Positions 29,631 through 38,652 are shown, counted from the first letter of the stretch. The stretch is DNA of 59,857 bases from Psychrobacter lutiphocae DSM 21542 (GCF_000382145.1 NZ_KB907643.1:1-59857); one strand, 5' to 3'. Program-made: numbers and translations. The notes: generated from the sequence alone by a model not told the origin.

Positions 29631-30647
29631 ATGTTCCATTCAAACCGTCTGATCACCACCTTAATGTGGGGTGGCGTTGCGGCTGCAGTTTTAACTGGCT
29701 GTAATAAACCACAAGCCGATACATCTGAAGGCACAACTACGGTAGCTGAGGCAGATATCAAAAACGTTGCAATCACAGCCATTGTAGAGCACCCAGCACT
29801 TGACTCAGTACGTGAAGGCATTATCGAAGAGTTGGCTGCTGAAGGCTTTAAAGAAGGTGAAAACCTTAAAATTAATTTCCAAAGCGCACAGGGTAATACC
29901 GCCACTGCTGGTCAGATTGCCAAGCAGTTTATCGGTGATAATCCAGATGTTATCGTAGCCATTGCTACCCCTTCTGCTCAATCAGTTGCGGCAGCGACCA
30001 ACACCATTCCTTTGGTATTCTCAGCGGTCACTGACCCTGTTGAAGCTAAGTTATTAAACTCGCTTGATGGCTCAGGCACTAACGTAACAGGCGCTTCTGA
30101 TGCATTGCCTTATGCGCCTCAAGTCGAGCTAATGCAGCAAGTTATCCCTGAGCTAAAAAGTGTTGGTTATGTTTATAGTCCAGGCGAGGTCAACTCAACC
30201 ATTGTATTAAAAAATCTAGAAGCACAATTGACGCCTATGGGTATTCAAGTTCACTCAGCGCCAGCACAAAAAAGTAATGATATTGCGATGGCTGCCCGTA
30301 GTATTGCAGATAAGGTAGATCTGATTTATACCTCAACTGACAATAACGTAGTTTCTGCTTATGAATCACTGTATCAGGTGGCAAAAGAAAGCAAAGTGCC
30401 ATTAATTGCATCAGACACAGACTCTGTTGAGCGTGGTGCGATTGCAGCCTTGGGTGTCAACTATCATGCCCTTGGTCGTGAAACGGGTAAACTGGTTGTT
30501 CGTATTTTAAACGGTGAAGATCCAGGCTCTATCCCTGTATATACTCCGAAAGACTTAGATTTATACGTTAGCAAAAGCCATGCTGCCGAGCAAGGCATCG
30601 AGCTTTCACAAGCGCTATTAGATGAAGCAAAACAAGTACTAGATTAA
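29631..30647 (+). CDS. ABC importer substrate-binding lipoprotein 2 (PF04392-type)
   Basis: A 338-residue paralogue of the preceding protein, with a clean lipoprotein signal (LTGC, Cys 24) and the same blocks: EHPALDSVREGIIEELAAEG, VIVAIATPSAQSVAAATNTI, VGYVYSPGEVNSTIVLKNLE and LIYTSTDNNVVSAYESL. TTTAGGAGAAGC gives a strong ribosome binding site before the ATG. It is followed by a stem-loop and then the single permease and ATPase genes, so two binding proteins probably share one translocator. Whether they bind the same ligand is not known. Confidence 0.88.
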   Translation: MFHSNRLITTLMWGGVAAAVLTGCNKPQADTSEGTTTVAEADIKNVAITAIVEHPALDSVREGIIEELAAEGFKEGENLKINFQSAQGNTATAGQIAKQFIGDNPDVIVAIATPSAQSVAAATNTIPLVFSAVTDPVEAKLLNSLDGSGTNVTGASDALPYAPQVELMQQVIPELKSVGYVYSPGEVNSTIVLKNLEAQLTPMGIQVHSAPAQKSNDIAMAARSIADKVDLIYTSTDNNVVSAYESLYQVAKESKVPLIASDTDSVERGAIAALGVNYHALGRETGKLVVRILNGEDPGSIPVYTPKDLDLYVSKSHAAEQGIELSQALLDEAKQVLD

Positions 30648-30959
30648 GCTTCACACCACCTTTTGTTACAGCCATACGCCTATTAAAGTCTATTGAATAT
30701 TGATGACGCAATGTATGGCTGTATCTTGTTTTATGCTTCTACCAATGTTTTGTGGTGTTTCATTTTTATATTATTTAAAATAAAATATTAAATACAGTCA
30801 TACGCTTACAGGCATTGGCACACTTTAACCGCAGATGCACTCATCTGTTAAATACACTTTGTATACTATTAACTTATCTATCATTTAACTGACTGTTTTT
30901 AAAGTCATGTAGATGAGACCTAATAGCATATTAAATATGCAGCGGTGGTTTAATACCTC
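30648..30959. other. Spacer between binding lipoprotein 2 and permease
   Basis: 312 bp. The left third folds into the nested stem-loop at 30653-30765; the remainder is A/T-rich and may hold a secondary promoter for the permease and ATPase genes. There is no open reading frame of note. Confidence 0.45.
30653..30765 (+). terminator. Nested stem-loop, probable (partial) terminator
   Basis: Inner perfect 11 bp arms TACAGCCATAC (30667-30677) and GTATGGCTGTA (30713-30723), enclosed by ACACCAC (30653-30659) and GTGGTGT (30752-30758), followed by TTTCATTTTT. Such a structure could terminate part of the transcription or stabilise the upstream mRNA, so the binding protein is made in excess of the membrane parts, as is common in ABC importer operons. 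Confidence 0.5.
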
Positions 30960-31853
30960 ATGTCACTTATTGCTTTTTTTGGTGCTCTTGAAAGTGGTCT
31001 AATCTATGCGCTAGTAGCGCTAGGGGTTCTACTTTCGTTTCGCACATTAGACTTTCCTGATTTAACAGCCGATGGTAGCTTCCCACTTGGTGGGGCCATT
31101 GCTGGTATCTCTATTATCTCAGGCATCGACCCTTGGATTGCTTGTGGTCTTGGTATGCTTGCTGGCGCCCTTGCTGGTATGGTGACAGCGTTTTTGCACG
31201 TTAAGCTGGGCATATTGCAACTATTGGCCAGTATCTTGGTAATGGTTGCCTTGTACTCTGTCAACTTACGCATCATGGGCGCTCCAAACCTGCCCTTACT
31301 TGGTGAACAAACCATCTTTACTGACTTAGTGACCAATGAAAATGGCTATTGGATGCGCTGTGTCATCATAGGTGCTGTTGTTTTGGTTGCAAAGCTGGTA
31401 TTGGACTGGTTCTTTAGTACCGAGTCAGGGCTGTCCATGCGTGCCACTGGCTCAAACTTACGTATGGCGCAAGCGCAAGGCATTAATACATCATGGATGA
31501 CAGTGATCGGTATGGCCATCTCTAACGCCTTAATTGCGCTGGGTGGTGCCTTATTCGTACAGACACAAGGCAGTGCGGACATCTCTATCGGGGTTGGTAC
31601 TATCGTTATTGGTCTGGCAGCCGTTATTATGGGTGAAACCATTTTACCAGCCAAACGTATCTGGTTAATTACTCTGGCCGTTATCCTTGGTGCCATTGTC
31701 TACCGCTTGATCATTCAGGTGGCGTTATCAAGTAAGCTACTGCGTGATATTGGATTTCAATCTTCAGACGTACAGCTACTAACCGCATTAATGGTGGTGT
31801 TAGCCTTAGTATTACCTAATATTAAATCGAAAATTCTATCTAAAATGAATTAA
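30960..31853 (+). CDS. ABC importer permease
   Basis: A 297-residue inner-membrane protein with about eight hydrophobic helices, of the branched-chain-amino-acid/ribose-type permease superfamily (BPD_transp_2). It starts MSLIAFFGALESGLIYALVA and has the characteristic segment LSFRTLDFPDLTADGSFPLG, which I know from permeases paired with PF04392 binding proteins, and RATGSNLRMAQAQGINTSWM, the cytoplasmic coupling region. Its ATPase partner follows after 110 bp. Confidence 0.9.
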   Translation: MSLIAFFGALESGLIYALVALGVLLSFRTLDFPDLTADGSFPLGGAIAGISIISGIDPWIACGLGMLAGALAGMVTAFLHVKLGILQLLASILVMVALYSVNLRIMGAPNLPLLGEQTIFTDLVTNENGYWMRCVIIGAVVLVAKLVLDWFFSTESGLSMRATGSNLRMAQAQGINTSWMTVIGMAISNALIALGGALFVQTQGSADISIGVGTIVIGLAAVIMGETILPAKRIWLITLAVILGAIVYRLIIQVALSSKLLRDIGFQSSDVQLLTALMVVLALVLPNIKSKILSKMN

Positions 31854-31963
31854 GGTGTGCGGCGTAACCCAGTCGTCCTCGAAAATATAGAAATGTTGTG
31901 TTAGTGGCTGGGTCATTAAACCCAAACCCTAGCAGTGAGAAGTAACAATTAAGGATAACGCAT

Positions 31964-32758
31964 ATGATGCAAGCCAATGACCTACGGTTAACCTTTAACC
32001 GAGGCACGCCTATTGAAAACCCTGCATTACGTGGCATTAGTCTCAACATCGCAGAAGGTGAATTTGTTACCGTTATCGGAACCAACGGTGCAGGCAAATC
32101 AACCTTTTTAAACGCCATCAGCGGTACCACACGGGTTGATACTGGCTCTATTTTATTAAATGGTATTGATGTTACTAAAAAAAATGCCCACCAACGAGCG
32201 CATTGGGTTGCCCGTGTTTTCCAAGATCCAATGGCTGGTACTTGCGAAGCCTTGACCATTGAAGAAAATTTAGCTTTAGCTTATAAACGTGGCGGCTCAC
32301 GAGGACTTAAGTTTGCTTTAAACAATCACAATCGTGAGCTGTTCCGCGAGAAGCTGTCTATCCTAAAGCTGGGACTTGAAAACCGACTAACCGATAGAAT
32401 GGGATTGTTATCCGGTGGTCAACGCCAAGCAGTTAGCTTGCTAATGGCGTCATTACAGCCATCAAAAATCTTATTGCTAGATGAGCATACCGCTGCCTTG
32501 GATCCTAAAACCGCTGCTTTCGTCTTGGAGCTGACGGACAAGATTGTTAATGATAATAATCTTACCACCATGATGGTCACTCACTCTATGCAGCAAGCGC
32601 TGACTCATGGAGATCGCACGGTTATGTTGCACCAAGGTCAGGTAGTTTTGGATGTGTCAGGTGATAAACGCCAAGGCATGAATGTTCATGACTTATTGGA
32701 TATGTTTGAGCGTACTCGTGGTGAGAAGGTGGAAGATGACAGCTTATTGCTCGGTTAA
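31964..32758 (+). CDS. ABC importer ATP-binding protein
   Basis: A 264-residue cytoplasmic ATPase that powers the importer. Walker A is GTNGAGKSTFLNAI, the signature motif is LLSGGQRQAVSLLMA, Walker B is ILLLDEHTAALDPKTA, and the switch histidine is in MMVTHSMQQAL. DE-HTAAL replaces the more common DEPTAAL, as in relatives of this subgroup. Two adjacent ATG codons could start it; AAGGATAACGC precedes the first. A strong terminator lies 70 bp downstream. Confidence 0.93.
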   Translation: MMQANDLRLTFNRGTPIENPALRGISLNIAEGEFVTVIGTNGAGKSTFLNAISGTTRVDTGSILLNGIDVTKKNAHQRAHWVARVFQDPMAGTCEALTIEENLALAYKRGGSRGLKFALNNHNRELFREKLSILKLGLENRLTDRMGLLSGGQRQAVSLLMASLQPSKILLLDEHTAALDPKTAAFVLELTDKIVNDNNLTTMMVTHSMQQALTHGDRTVMLHQGQVVLDVSGDKRQGMNVHDLLDMFERTRGEKVEDDSLLLG

Positions 32759-33136
32759 CGCTGATCACTAGATAATAGCTTATGGTTGGCTGCTTGCTGA
32801 TTGTCACAGTCTCTTAAGCCTGCTAAATGAATGCCTATCCGTCTATGATGGGCATTTTTTTATTGGGTCAATTTAATTTAAACCAGTTATTTTTAAACCA
32901 TTTAACTTAAGTCAGTTGTTTTAACCAAACATTAGTCTATTTTTTATTGCGCTGAAAATTATTTGGGTGTATATTTTGCTCATTAACAGTGCTTATTTTT
33001 ATCTTATTTTTTGCCTTAGTTTCCGATATTGCTTTCTGAAATATCCGTCTGACTGCCCTATTAAAAAAACCTTAAGTTGTGTTTCTCTCCCTAACCTTCC
33101 TAGCTAGTCCTCTAGCAATTTTTGGAGTATTCAATA
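32759..33136. other. Spacer after the ABC importer
   Basis: 378 bp. The left part holds the importer terminator; the rest is A/T-rich with scattered TTTAAACCA-type repeats and should contain the promoter of the small lipoprotein gene. No RNA gene was recognised. Confidence 0.45.
32831..32862 (+). terminator. Rho-independent terminator of the ABC importer genes
   Basis: A 9 bp stem with one G-T pair (ATGCCTATC at 32831-32839, GATGGGCAT at 32847-32855), a 7-base loop, then TTTTTTTATT. Confidence 0.85.
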
Positions 33137-33511
33137 ATGAAAAACCCGTTAGCCGCTATCACTGCCACAGCGTTTATGGTAAGTCTGCTGTCTGCTTGTG
33201 TGGTATCACCTAGCAGCGGTGACAGTGAGGTTATTGCACAGCCAGCACCTATTCATGTGCCGATTATTATTGATGTAAAAACGGAAAATATTGATGGCAT
33301 CCAAAACAGCAAGGATCAAAAAGACAAAAACAAATTGGACAACGCAGACAAGTCAATTCATGCTTGTACGCTAAGCGCCTTTACCCATCAATATCGTTCC
33401 GAAAACACCAATAGAGGTCGCGCACGTCTTGATGTCAAAAAACAATGTATGAGTCAGTTTCATGAGATGTTTTGTCGTGACCAAGACATCAAATGTACTG
33501 AGTACAATTAA
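33137..33511 (+). CDS. Small lipoprotein of unknown function
   Basis: A 124-residue protein starting MKNPLAAITATAFMVSLLSA and then Cys, a good lipoprotein signal with lipobox LSAC. The mature part is polar, with four further cysteines near the C-terminus (KKQCMSQFHEMFCRDQDIKC and one earlier, HACTLS) that could form two disulfides in the periplasm. The ATG at 33137 is preceded by GGAG at 9 bp; an upstream in-frame TTG at 33122 is less likely. I do not recognise the family. It is monocistronic, ending before a repeat tract and a terminator. Confidence 0.75.
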   Translation: MKNPLAAITATAFMVSLLSACVVSPSSGDSEVIAQPAPIHVPIIIDVKTENIDGIQNSKDQKDKNKLDNADKSIHACTLSAFTHQYRSENTNRGRARLDVKKQCMSQFHEMFCRDQDIKCTEYN

Positions 33512-33571
33512 TCTGACCCCATAAACTGTACTCACTACTCAACAGTATCTGGTATCTGGCTTAGCGCTAAG

Positions 33572-33688
33572 CACAATAAGTACAATAAGTACAATAAGTA
33601 CAATAAGCACAATAAGGACAATAAGCACAATAAGTACAATAAGTACAATAAGTACAATAAGTACAATAAGTACAATAAGTACAATAAG
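33572..33688. repeat. 9 bp tandem repeat, 13 copies
   Basis: Thirteen consecutive copies of NACAATAAG, where the first base is T in nine copies, C in three and G in one. There are no spacers, so it is a simple tandem repeat and not a CRISPR array. It abuts the terminator hairpin, lying in the 3' untranslated region of the small lipoprotein gene. Confidence 0.95.
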
Positions 33689-33691
33689 CAC

Positions 33692-33726
33692 AAAAAAAAC
33701 CTAACAATCATTGTTAGGTTTTTTTA
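33692..33726. terminator. Bidirectional rho-independent terminator
   Basis: Stem CCTAACAA (33700-33707) with TTGTTAGG (33711-33718), 3-base loop, flanked by an A-run on the left and a T-run on the right, so it can stop transcripts from both the lipoprotein gene (plus) and the carboxynorspermidine dehydrogenase gene (minus). Confidence 0.85.
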
Positions 33727-33845
33727 TTGCAGTATAGATTTGTCGAAGCTAATTAGAGCTTATACCTTTTCTAAAAAATAACCTATCTTTGTCAAACTCG
33801 CTAAACCTACTACTTGTAGCGTTTGCACTCGTTTTCCTCGATAGC

Positions 33846-33868
33846 TTAATTTTTAGATTTGGTATTAT
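33846..33868. repeat. Dispersed 23 bp A/T-rich repeat, copy 2
   Basis: Exact match of 23 bases to 279-301. Here it lies alone in a convergent spacer just 7 bp past the stop of the dehydrogenase gene, with no transposase nearby. Confidence 0.5.
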
Positions 33869-33875
33869 ACAGGTC

Positions 33876-35135
33876 TTAAATATCAAACTCTAAAGCACGG
33901 TCACCTTGCTCGTCTTGAATACGGGTTGGCAGACCGATTTGGTTAAGTAGATTGATAAATGGCTTCACGTCTAGCTCTTCAACGTTTGCCATATGACCCA
34001 CGTCCCACTCACCTGTGGCAACTAACATAGCAGCGGCGACAGGCGGCACGCCAGCAGTATAAGAGATACCTTGGCTGCCGACTTCGTTATAAGCATCTTT
34101 GTGATCTGATACGTTGTAGATAAAGACTTCCGTGTCTACCCCGTTAATCTTACCTTTAACTTTGTCACCAATACAGGTTTTTCCCGTATAGTTTGGCGCC
34201 AGCGAGCTTGGATCTGGTAATACAGCTTTCACTACTTTTAACGGCACAACTTCTTGACCTTCCGCTGTGATTACTGGCTGCTCGGATAACAAACCTAGGT
34301 TTTTTAGCACAGTAAAGACATTAATATAGTGCTCACCAAAGCCCATCCAAAAACGAATATTAGGCACATCTAAGTTGGCAGATAATGAGTGGATTTCGTC
34401 ATGACCACTAAGGTAGCTATTTTGCACACCAACCACTGGCAAATCATCGGTACGCTTAACCTCAAACATCTTGTTAGACTGCCACTGACTATTTTGCCAC
34501 GAGTAAACCGTCCCAGTAAACTCACGGAAATTAATCTCAGGATCAAAGTTAGTTGCAAAATACTTACCATGATTACCCGCATTGATATCTATAATATCAA
34601 TATCAGTGACCGAACCTTTATCCATCATATCATAGCCGATACGTGCATAAGCATTGACCACACCAGGATCAAAACCTGCACCTAAAATGGCAGTGATCTT
34701 GTTATCAGCACAGCGCTGTTTGCGCTTCCATTCATAGTTGGCGTACCAAGGTGGGGTTTCACAGATTTTGCGTGGATCTTCATGAATGGCGGTATCAATA
34801 TAAGCGGCACCAGTATTGATACAAGCCTCAAGCACCGTCATATTCACAAATGCAGAACCCACGTTAATGACTATCTGCGTATCTGTCTGCTTTATTAACT
34901 CCGCCACAGCCTCTGAATCCATCGCGTCGACTTCGTGTGTGTGCAAAGTTGCTGGCTGCTTAAAGCTACCTTTTTCTGCCACACTGTCCGCAATGGCATC
35001 ACACTTGGCCTTGGTACGAGAAGCAATATGAATCTCGCCCAACACCTCATTATTCATCGCACACTTATGGGCAACCACTTGTGCCACACCACCTGCACCG
35101 ATGATCAATACGTTACGTTTTGCTTGAGTAGTCAC
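33876..35135 (-). CDS. Carboxynorspermidine/carboxyspermidine dehydrogenase
   Basis: Saccharopine-dehydrogenase-fold enzyme that condenses aspartate semialdehyde with putrescine (or diaminopropane) and reduces the product, the first step of the alternative spermidine route. The Rossmann motif VLIIGAGGVAQVVAHKCA is at the N-terminus; AAYIDTAIHEDPRKICETPP, GAGFDPGVVNAYARIGYD and DINAGNHGKYFATNFDPEIN are family blocks. The 419 residues fit. The start is GTG with AAGGAGG upstream. Its partner nspC lies upstream on the same strand after a 235 bp spacer, which supports the assignment over lysine metabolism. Confidence 0.9.
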   Translation of the reverse strand: MTTQAKRNVLIIGAGGVAQVVAHKCAMNNEVLGEIHIASRTKAKCDAIADSVAEKGSFKQPATLHTHEVDAMDSEAVAELIKQTDTQIVINVGSAFVNMTVLEACINTGAAYIDTAIHEDPRKICETPPWYANYEWKRKQRCADNKITAILGAGFDPGVVNAYARIGYDMMDKGSVTDIDIIDINAGNHGKYFATNFDPEINFREFTGTVYSWQNSQWQSNKMFEVKRTDDLPVVGVQNSYLSGHDEIHSLSANLDVPNIRFWMGFGEHYINVFTVLKNLGLLSEQPVITAEGQEVVPLKVVKAVLPDPSSLAPNYTGKTCIGDKVKGKINGVDTEVFIYNVSDHKDAYNEVGSQGISYTAGVPPVAAAMLVATGEWDVGHMANVEELDVKPFINLLNQIGLPTRIQDEQGDRALEFDI

Positions 35136-35370
35136 TCTAAAAATCCTCCTTAGTGGGTCAGCTTATTTGTAGACAAGTGACGCCGTGAATGTTGTGCGTG
35201 AATTAAAAAGGAAGAAATAGGAAAACCCACGCACCCGAATAAAATACAACCAAAACCAGATACAGCTAAAAGTAAGATTGAACAAAAATAAATTAACCCA
35301 GACCCTATAAAAGAGCCCGCAATTATAAGATGAAATACAAAATTTTATGACCTTTAATTTAGGATCTCAC

Positions 35371-36516
35371 TCAAGATAAACTGGCTTTAAAATCAGCATA
35401 GCCAAAGGTCTTTTGTACTTTTAACTCACCTTGCTCATCACATATCACAATCGAAGGCATCGCTACCCCATTGAACCAGTTTTTCTTCACCATGGTATAG
35501 CCAGCCGCATTGCCAAACGCTACTTTATCACCAATGGCCAATGGTTTATCTAACTCATACTCACCGAAGATATCACCGGCTAGGCATGATTTACCATAAA
35601 TAATGGTGCTGTTATCGGTTTCCTGTGAGGTGATATGACAATTGTGGTCATTGACTTGAACCAGCGGCGCGGTTTCACGATAGATTAATAAATCTAGCAT
35701 ATGCGCTTCAATTGACGCATCGACGACCGCCAATGGCTTGCCATTGTGCAGGGTATCTAATACTGTTGTTACCAGTTTAGCGGCTTGATGAATACAGGCC
35801 TCACCTGGCTCAAGATACACTTGCACCCCGTATTTTTCACTAAAGTCTTTTAAACGCTTGGCCAATTCTTCAAGCGGATAATCTGGTGCAATAAAGTGAA
35901 TACCGCCGCCTAAGCTAACCCACTCAAGATGATGAAACAGCTCACCAAATTTGCTTTCAATGTCATCAAGGCTGGCACTAAAGGCTTCAAAGCTGTCGTT
36001 TTCACAATTGTTATGAATCATTACCCCTGTGATATCGGCAATGACCTGATGGATTTTATCAGGATCATGCTCACCCAAGCGACTAAAAGGACGGGCGGGA
36101 TCAGCAATAATAAAAGAGGAGTTACTGGTTTTAGGATTGATGCGTAATCCAACAGGCACACCTTTTGAGTGAGCCTTATCTTTAAACGCGTGTAGCTGAT
36201 TGAATGAGTTAAAAATAATTTTATCAGCGTAACTTAATACCTCATCAATTTCATCTGCACTATATGCGACACTATACGCATGGGTTTCTTTACCTGGCGT
36301 ATTGCCAAACTCTTCTTTACCCAAACGCACTTCATTTAATGATGAAGATGTCGTGCCATGCAAATAGGGCTTCATCTCCTCAAACACGCCCCAAGTCGCA
36401 AAGCATTTCAGTGCTAACAATGCCTTGGCACCAGATAAATCACATAGGCGCTTTACAGTTGCAAGGTTTTGCTTTAAGGCAGGGATATCGATTTGATAAT
36501 AAGGTGTGGTGAGCAT
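35371..36516 (-). CDS. nspC: Carboxynorspermidine decarboxylase
   Basis: PLP enzyme of the alanine-racemase-like fold that decarboxylates carboxyspermidine/carboxynorspermidine to the polyamine. The PLP lysine is in AKALLALKCFATWGVFEEM, the substrate loop in GTTSSSLNEVRLGKEEFG, the phosphate-binding glycines in WVSLGGGIHFIAPDYPLEEL, and YLEPGEAC and KSCLAGDIFGEY complete the site. The 381 residues match the family. Together with the dehydrogenase downstream it makes spermidine without decarboxylated S-adenosylmethionine. Confidence 0.93.
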   Translation of the reverse strand: MLTTPYYQIDIPALKQNLATVKRLCDLSGAKALLALKCFATWGVFEEMKPYLHGTTSSSLNEVRLGKEEFGNTPGKETHAYSVAYSADEIDEVLSYADKIIFNSFNQLHAFKDKAHSKGVPVGLRINPKTSNSSFIIADPARPFSRLGEHDPDKIHQVIADITGVMIHNNCENDSFEAFSASLDDIESKFGELFHHLEWVSLGGGIHFIAPDYPLEELAKRLKDFSEKYGVQVYLEPGEACIHQAAKLVTTVLDTLHNGKPLAVVDASIEAHMLDLLIYRETAPLVQVNDHNCHITSQETDNSTIIYGKSCLAGDIFGEYELDKPLAIGDKVAFGNAAGYTMVKKNWFNGVAMPSIVICDEQGELKVQKTFGYADFKASLS

Positions 36517-36749
36517 AGGCCATTCCTAAGCAGTTAACAATAAAGTTGAGTTAAACATATAGATATGGTTAAACATATAAATGACGTTAACAACACAAAG
36601 AAGCGTTTTTTGACCTTGCGATTATGGGTAGATTGCTACCAAAATTCAAGCTATTTTTATTGATTTTATCTTACGCTCTAATAGCTTTATGACAACGCTT
36701 TAAACCAAATGACAGGACTTCAATCTAACAGAGCTTTAAACCGATTAAG

Positions 36750-37241
36750 TTATTGATGAATATCTTTTAGTGGAAAGTCGATTTTTTTGCCATTAGGATG
36801 GAACGCATAACAGACCACTTCTCTATCACCATCTTTCCAGCTTGTCTCGGTTGGCGTGAGTACTGACATCTCATAAAATGATTTTTTGTACGCCACTCCA
36901 ATGTACTTTTTATATTTATCCTCACAAACATCAAGCATGCTGTTTAACAAAGCTTCTGTCTCGTTATACTTCTCAGCATCTGGCAGGTTAAAAATATAAT
37001 ATATTTCGTTGTCATGAAAGCGGTGACAATCAACAATCGGGAAGTTATCAGCAGCCGTATTTCGCTGATCATCAATAATCAAATCTTCTTCGCTTGGATC
37101 ATCAAAACACATGCCCACCAATAAGTTATTGACTTCATTATTCACGTTAATATCTAGCTCATGTTGTGGTGAGCAGCCAACATTGAACACAGCAAGCAAG
37201 CCTAGTAGTAACCCCACAAGACTCACCTTTCGTTGTGACAT
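36750..37241 (-). CDS. Probable lipoprotein of unknown function
   Basis: A 163-residue protein from the chosen ATG at 37241 (MSQRKVSLVGLLLGLLAVFN), which gives a normal signal peptide ending in VGC; an in-frame ATG at 37286 would add 15 residues. The lipobox (NVGC) is imperfect, so anchoring is uncertain. The mature part is acidic and includes VGMCFDDPSEEDL, a VDCHRFHDNEIYYIF segment and VCYAFHPNGKKIDFPL, with four cysteines. The layout resembles small septum-formation-like or DUF4190-type secreted domains, in which VxCxxxHxxEV is typical, but this is only a resemblance. Confidence 0.65.
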   Translation of the reverse strand: MSQRKVSLVGLLLGLLAVFNVGCSPQHELDINVNNEVNNLLVGMCFDDPSEEDLIIDDQRNTAADNFPIVDCHRFHDNEIYYIFNLPDAEKYNETEALLNSMLDVCEDKYKKYIGVAYKKSFYEMSVLTPTETSWKDGDREVVCYAFHPNGKKIDFPLKDIHQ

Positions 37242-37407
37242 ACTCGTCGTTTTGATATGTGTGTGTGCTTGATTATATTTGAGCATAATTTGTCTTTGTA
37301 TAATTTGTCTTTGTATAATTGGTATAAGCTTCGCTTAAATAAAGTTGCGAGTGAGTTATGGACTGCAATTCGTTGAACTTAATTAAATAAGGAGTTGTCA
37401 AACCACA

Positions 37408-38652
37408 CTATCTTGCCAAATATTCGGTCATATCTTCTACGCCATGCAGGGTCATCGGATACATATGGCCTTTCATTAGTTTTTTAATCTCACCTATGGT
37501 ATGGGTATATTGCCAGTACGCCTGATCTTCTGGATTTAACCAAGCCACTTTATCAAAGTGTTCAAGCACCCTTTTTAACCAGACCGCCCCAGGCTCAGCA
37601 TTCATATATTCGACACTACCCCCTACTGAAAACAGCTCATAAGGAGACATGGACGCATCACCAACGAAGATGACTCGATATTCTCGCCCATATTTTTGTA
37701 ACAACTCCATGGTCGGCGTTCGCTCAGCATGACGGCGCTGGTTGTTTTTCCACACAAAGTCATAAAGACAGTTATGAAAATAATAAAACTCTAAAGTTTT
37801 AAACTCATTTTTAGCAGCTGAAAAAAGCTTTTCTAGCGCTTCAATATGGATATCCATACTACCACCAACATCAAACAGCATCAGCACCTTTACCCGATTA
37901 CGGCGCTCAGGCTGCATCTGAATATCCAACACCCCTTTTTGTGCGGTACGCTTAATGGTCTGCCCAATATCAAGCTCATCAGCGCTGCCAGTACGTGCAA
38001 ACTGGCGCAAATTGCGTAGCGCCATTTGTAATTGGCGGGTACCTAGTTGCTTGTCATCATCCAAATCACGATACTTACGCTGCTCCCAAACTTTGACCGC
38101 ACTGCGCTTACGTGACTCACCACCGACACGCACCCCTTCTGGATGATCTCCATAAGCCCCGAAAGGAGATGTACCGCCAGTTCCAACCCATTTACTACCG
38201 CCTTGATGGCGCTCTTTTTGTTCTTTGAGTCGCTCCTCTAAAGCCTTCATCAGATCTTCTAGTGAGTCGTATTTTTTGAGTAAACGGCGCTGCTCTTCGG
38301 TTAGGTTTTTGGGGTCTAACTTTAAGTCCAGCCATTCTTGTGGGATATCGGTTAGCTTAGACATTAGCTCATCAATATCCAAACTATCCACTCCTTCAAA
38401 ATAATCGGCCATAGCACGGTCAAATTTATCAAAATGACGCTCATCTTTGACCATACACAGCTTAATTAGCCGATACATATCCTCACGACTGGCAAACGTC
38501 CATAAGCCCTTATTATCAGGATCATCGGAAGACAGCACTGGATGTGGCTGACGCATCAAGCCCTTATCCAGCGCTGCATTTAAGTCGAGTAGCTCACGGG
38601 TACTAACTGGTACACCATACGCTCGCAAGGTATAAAATAATTTGACAAACAT
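37408..38652 (-). CDS. CoxE-like VWA domain protein
   Basis: A 414-residue soluble protein whose C-terminal half carries a von Willebrand A-type domain. The metal site is changed from DxSxS to DVGGSMDIH, as is usual in this CoxE-like (DUF58-related) family, followed by EFYYFHNCLYDFVWKNN and VIFVGDASMSPYEL. The N-terminal half is charged and helical. It follows the MoxR-type ATPase gene by 42 bp on the same strand; MoxR ATPase plus VWA protein pairs act as chaperone-like modules for assembling or activating metalloenzymes. The client here is unknown. Confidence 0.88.
   Translation of the reverse strand: MFVKLFYTLRAYGVPVSTRELLDLNAALDKGLMRQPHPVLSSDDPDNKGLWTFASREDMYRLIKLCMVKDERHFDKFDRAMADYFEGVDSLDIDELMSKLTDIPQEWLDLKLDPKNLTEEQRRLLKKYDSLEDLMKALEERLKEQKERHQGGSKWVGTGGTSPFGAYGDHPEGVRVGGESRKRSAVKVWEQRKYRDLDDDKQLGTRQLQMALRNLRQFARTGSADELDIGQTIKRTAQKGVLDIQMQPERRNRVKVLMLFDVGGSMDIHIEALEKLFSAAKNEFKTLEFYYFHNCLYDFVWKNNQRRHAERTPTMELLQKYGREYRVIFVGDASMSPYELFSVGGSVEYMNAEPGAVWLKRVLEHFDKVAWLNPEDQAYWQYTHTIGEIKKLMKGHMYPMTLHGVEDMTEYLAR

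Larger units (their letters stand above)
33512..33875. other. Convergent spacer with repeats and terminator
   Basis: 364 bp between converging genes. In order it holds the 9 bp tandem repeat (33572-33688), a bidirectional terminator (33692-33726) and the second copy of the 23 bp dispersed repeat (33846-33868). No coding sequence. Confidence 0.7.

Noticed and set aside
33572..33688. Regular repeats that might be a CRISPR array
   Set aside because: Units are 9 bp, directly adjacent, without spacers, and no cas genes are present.
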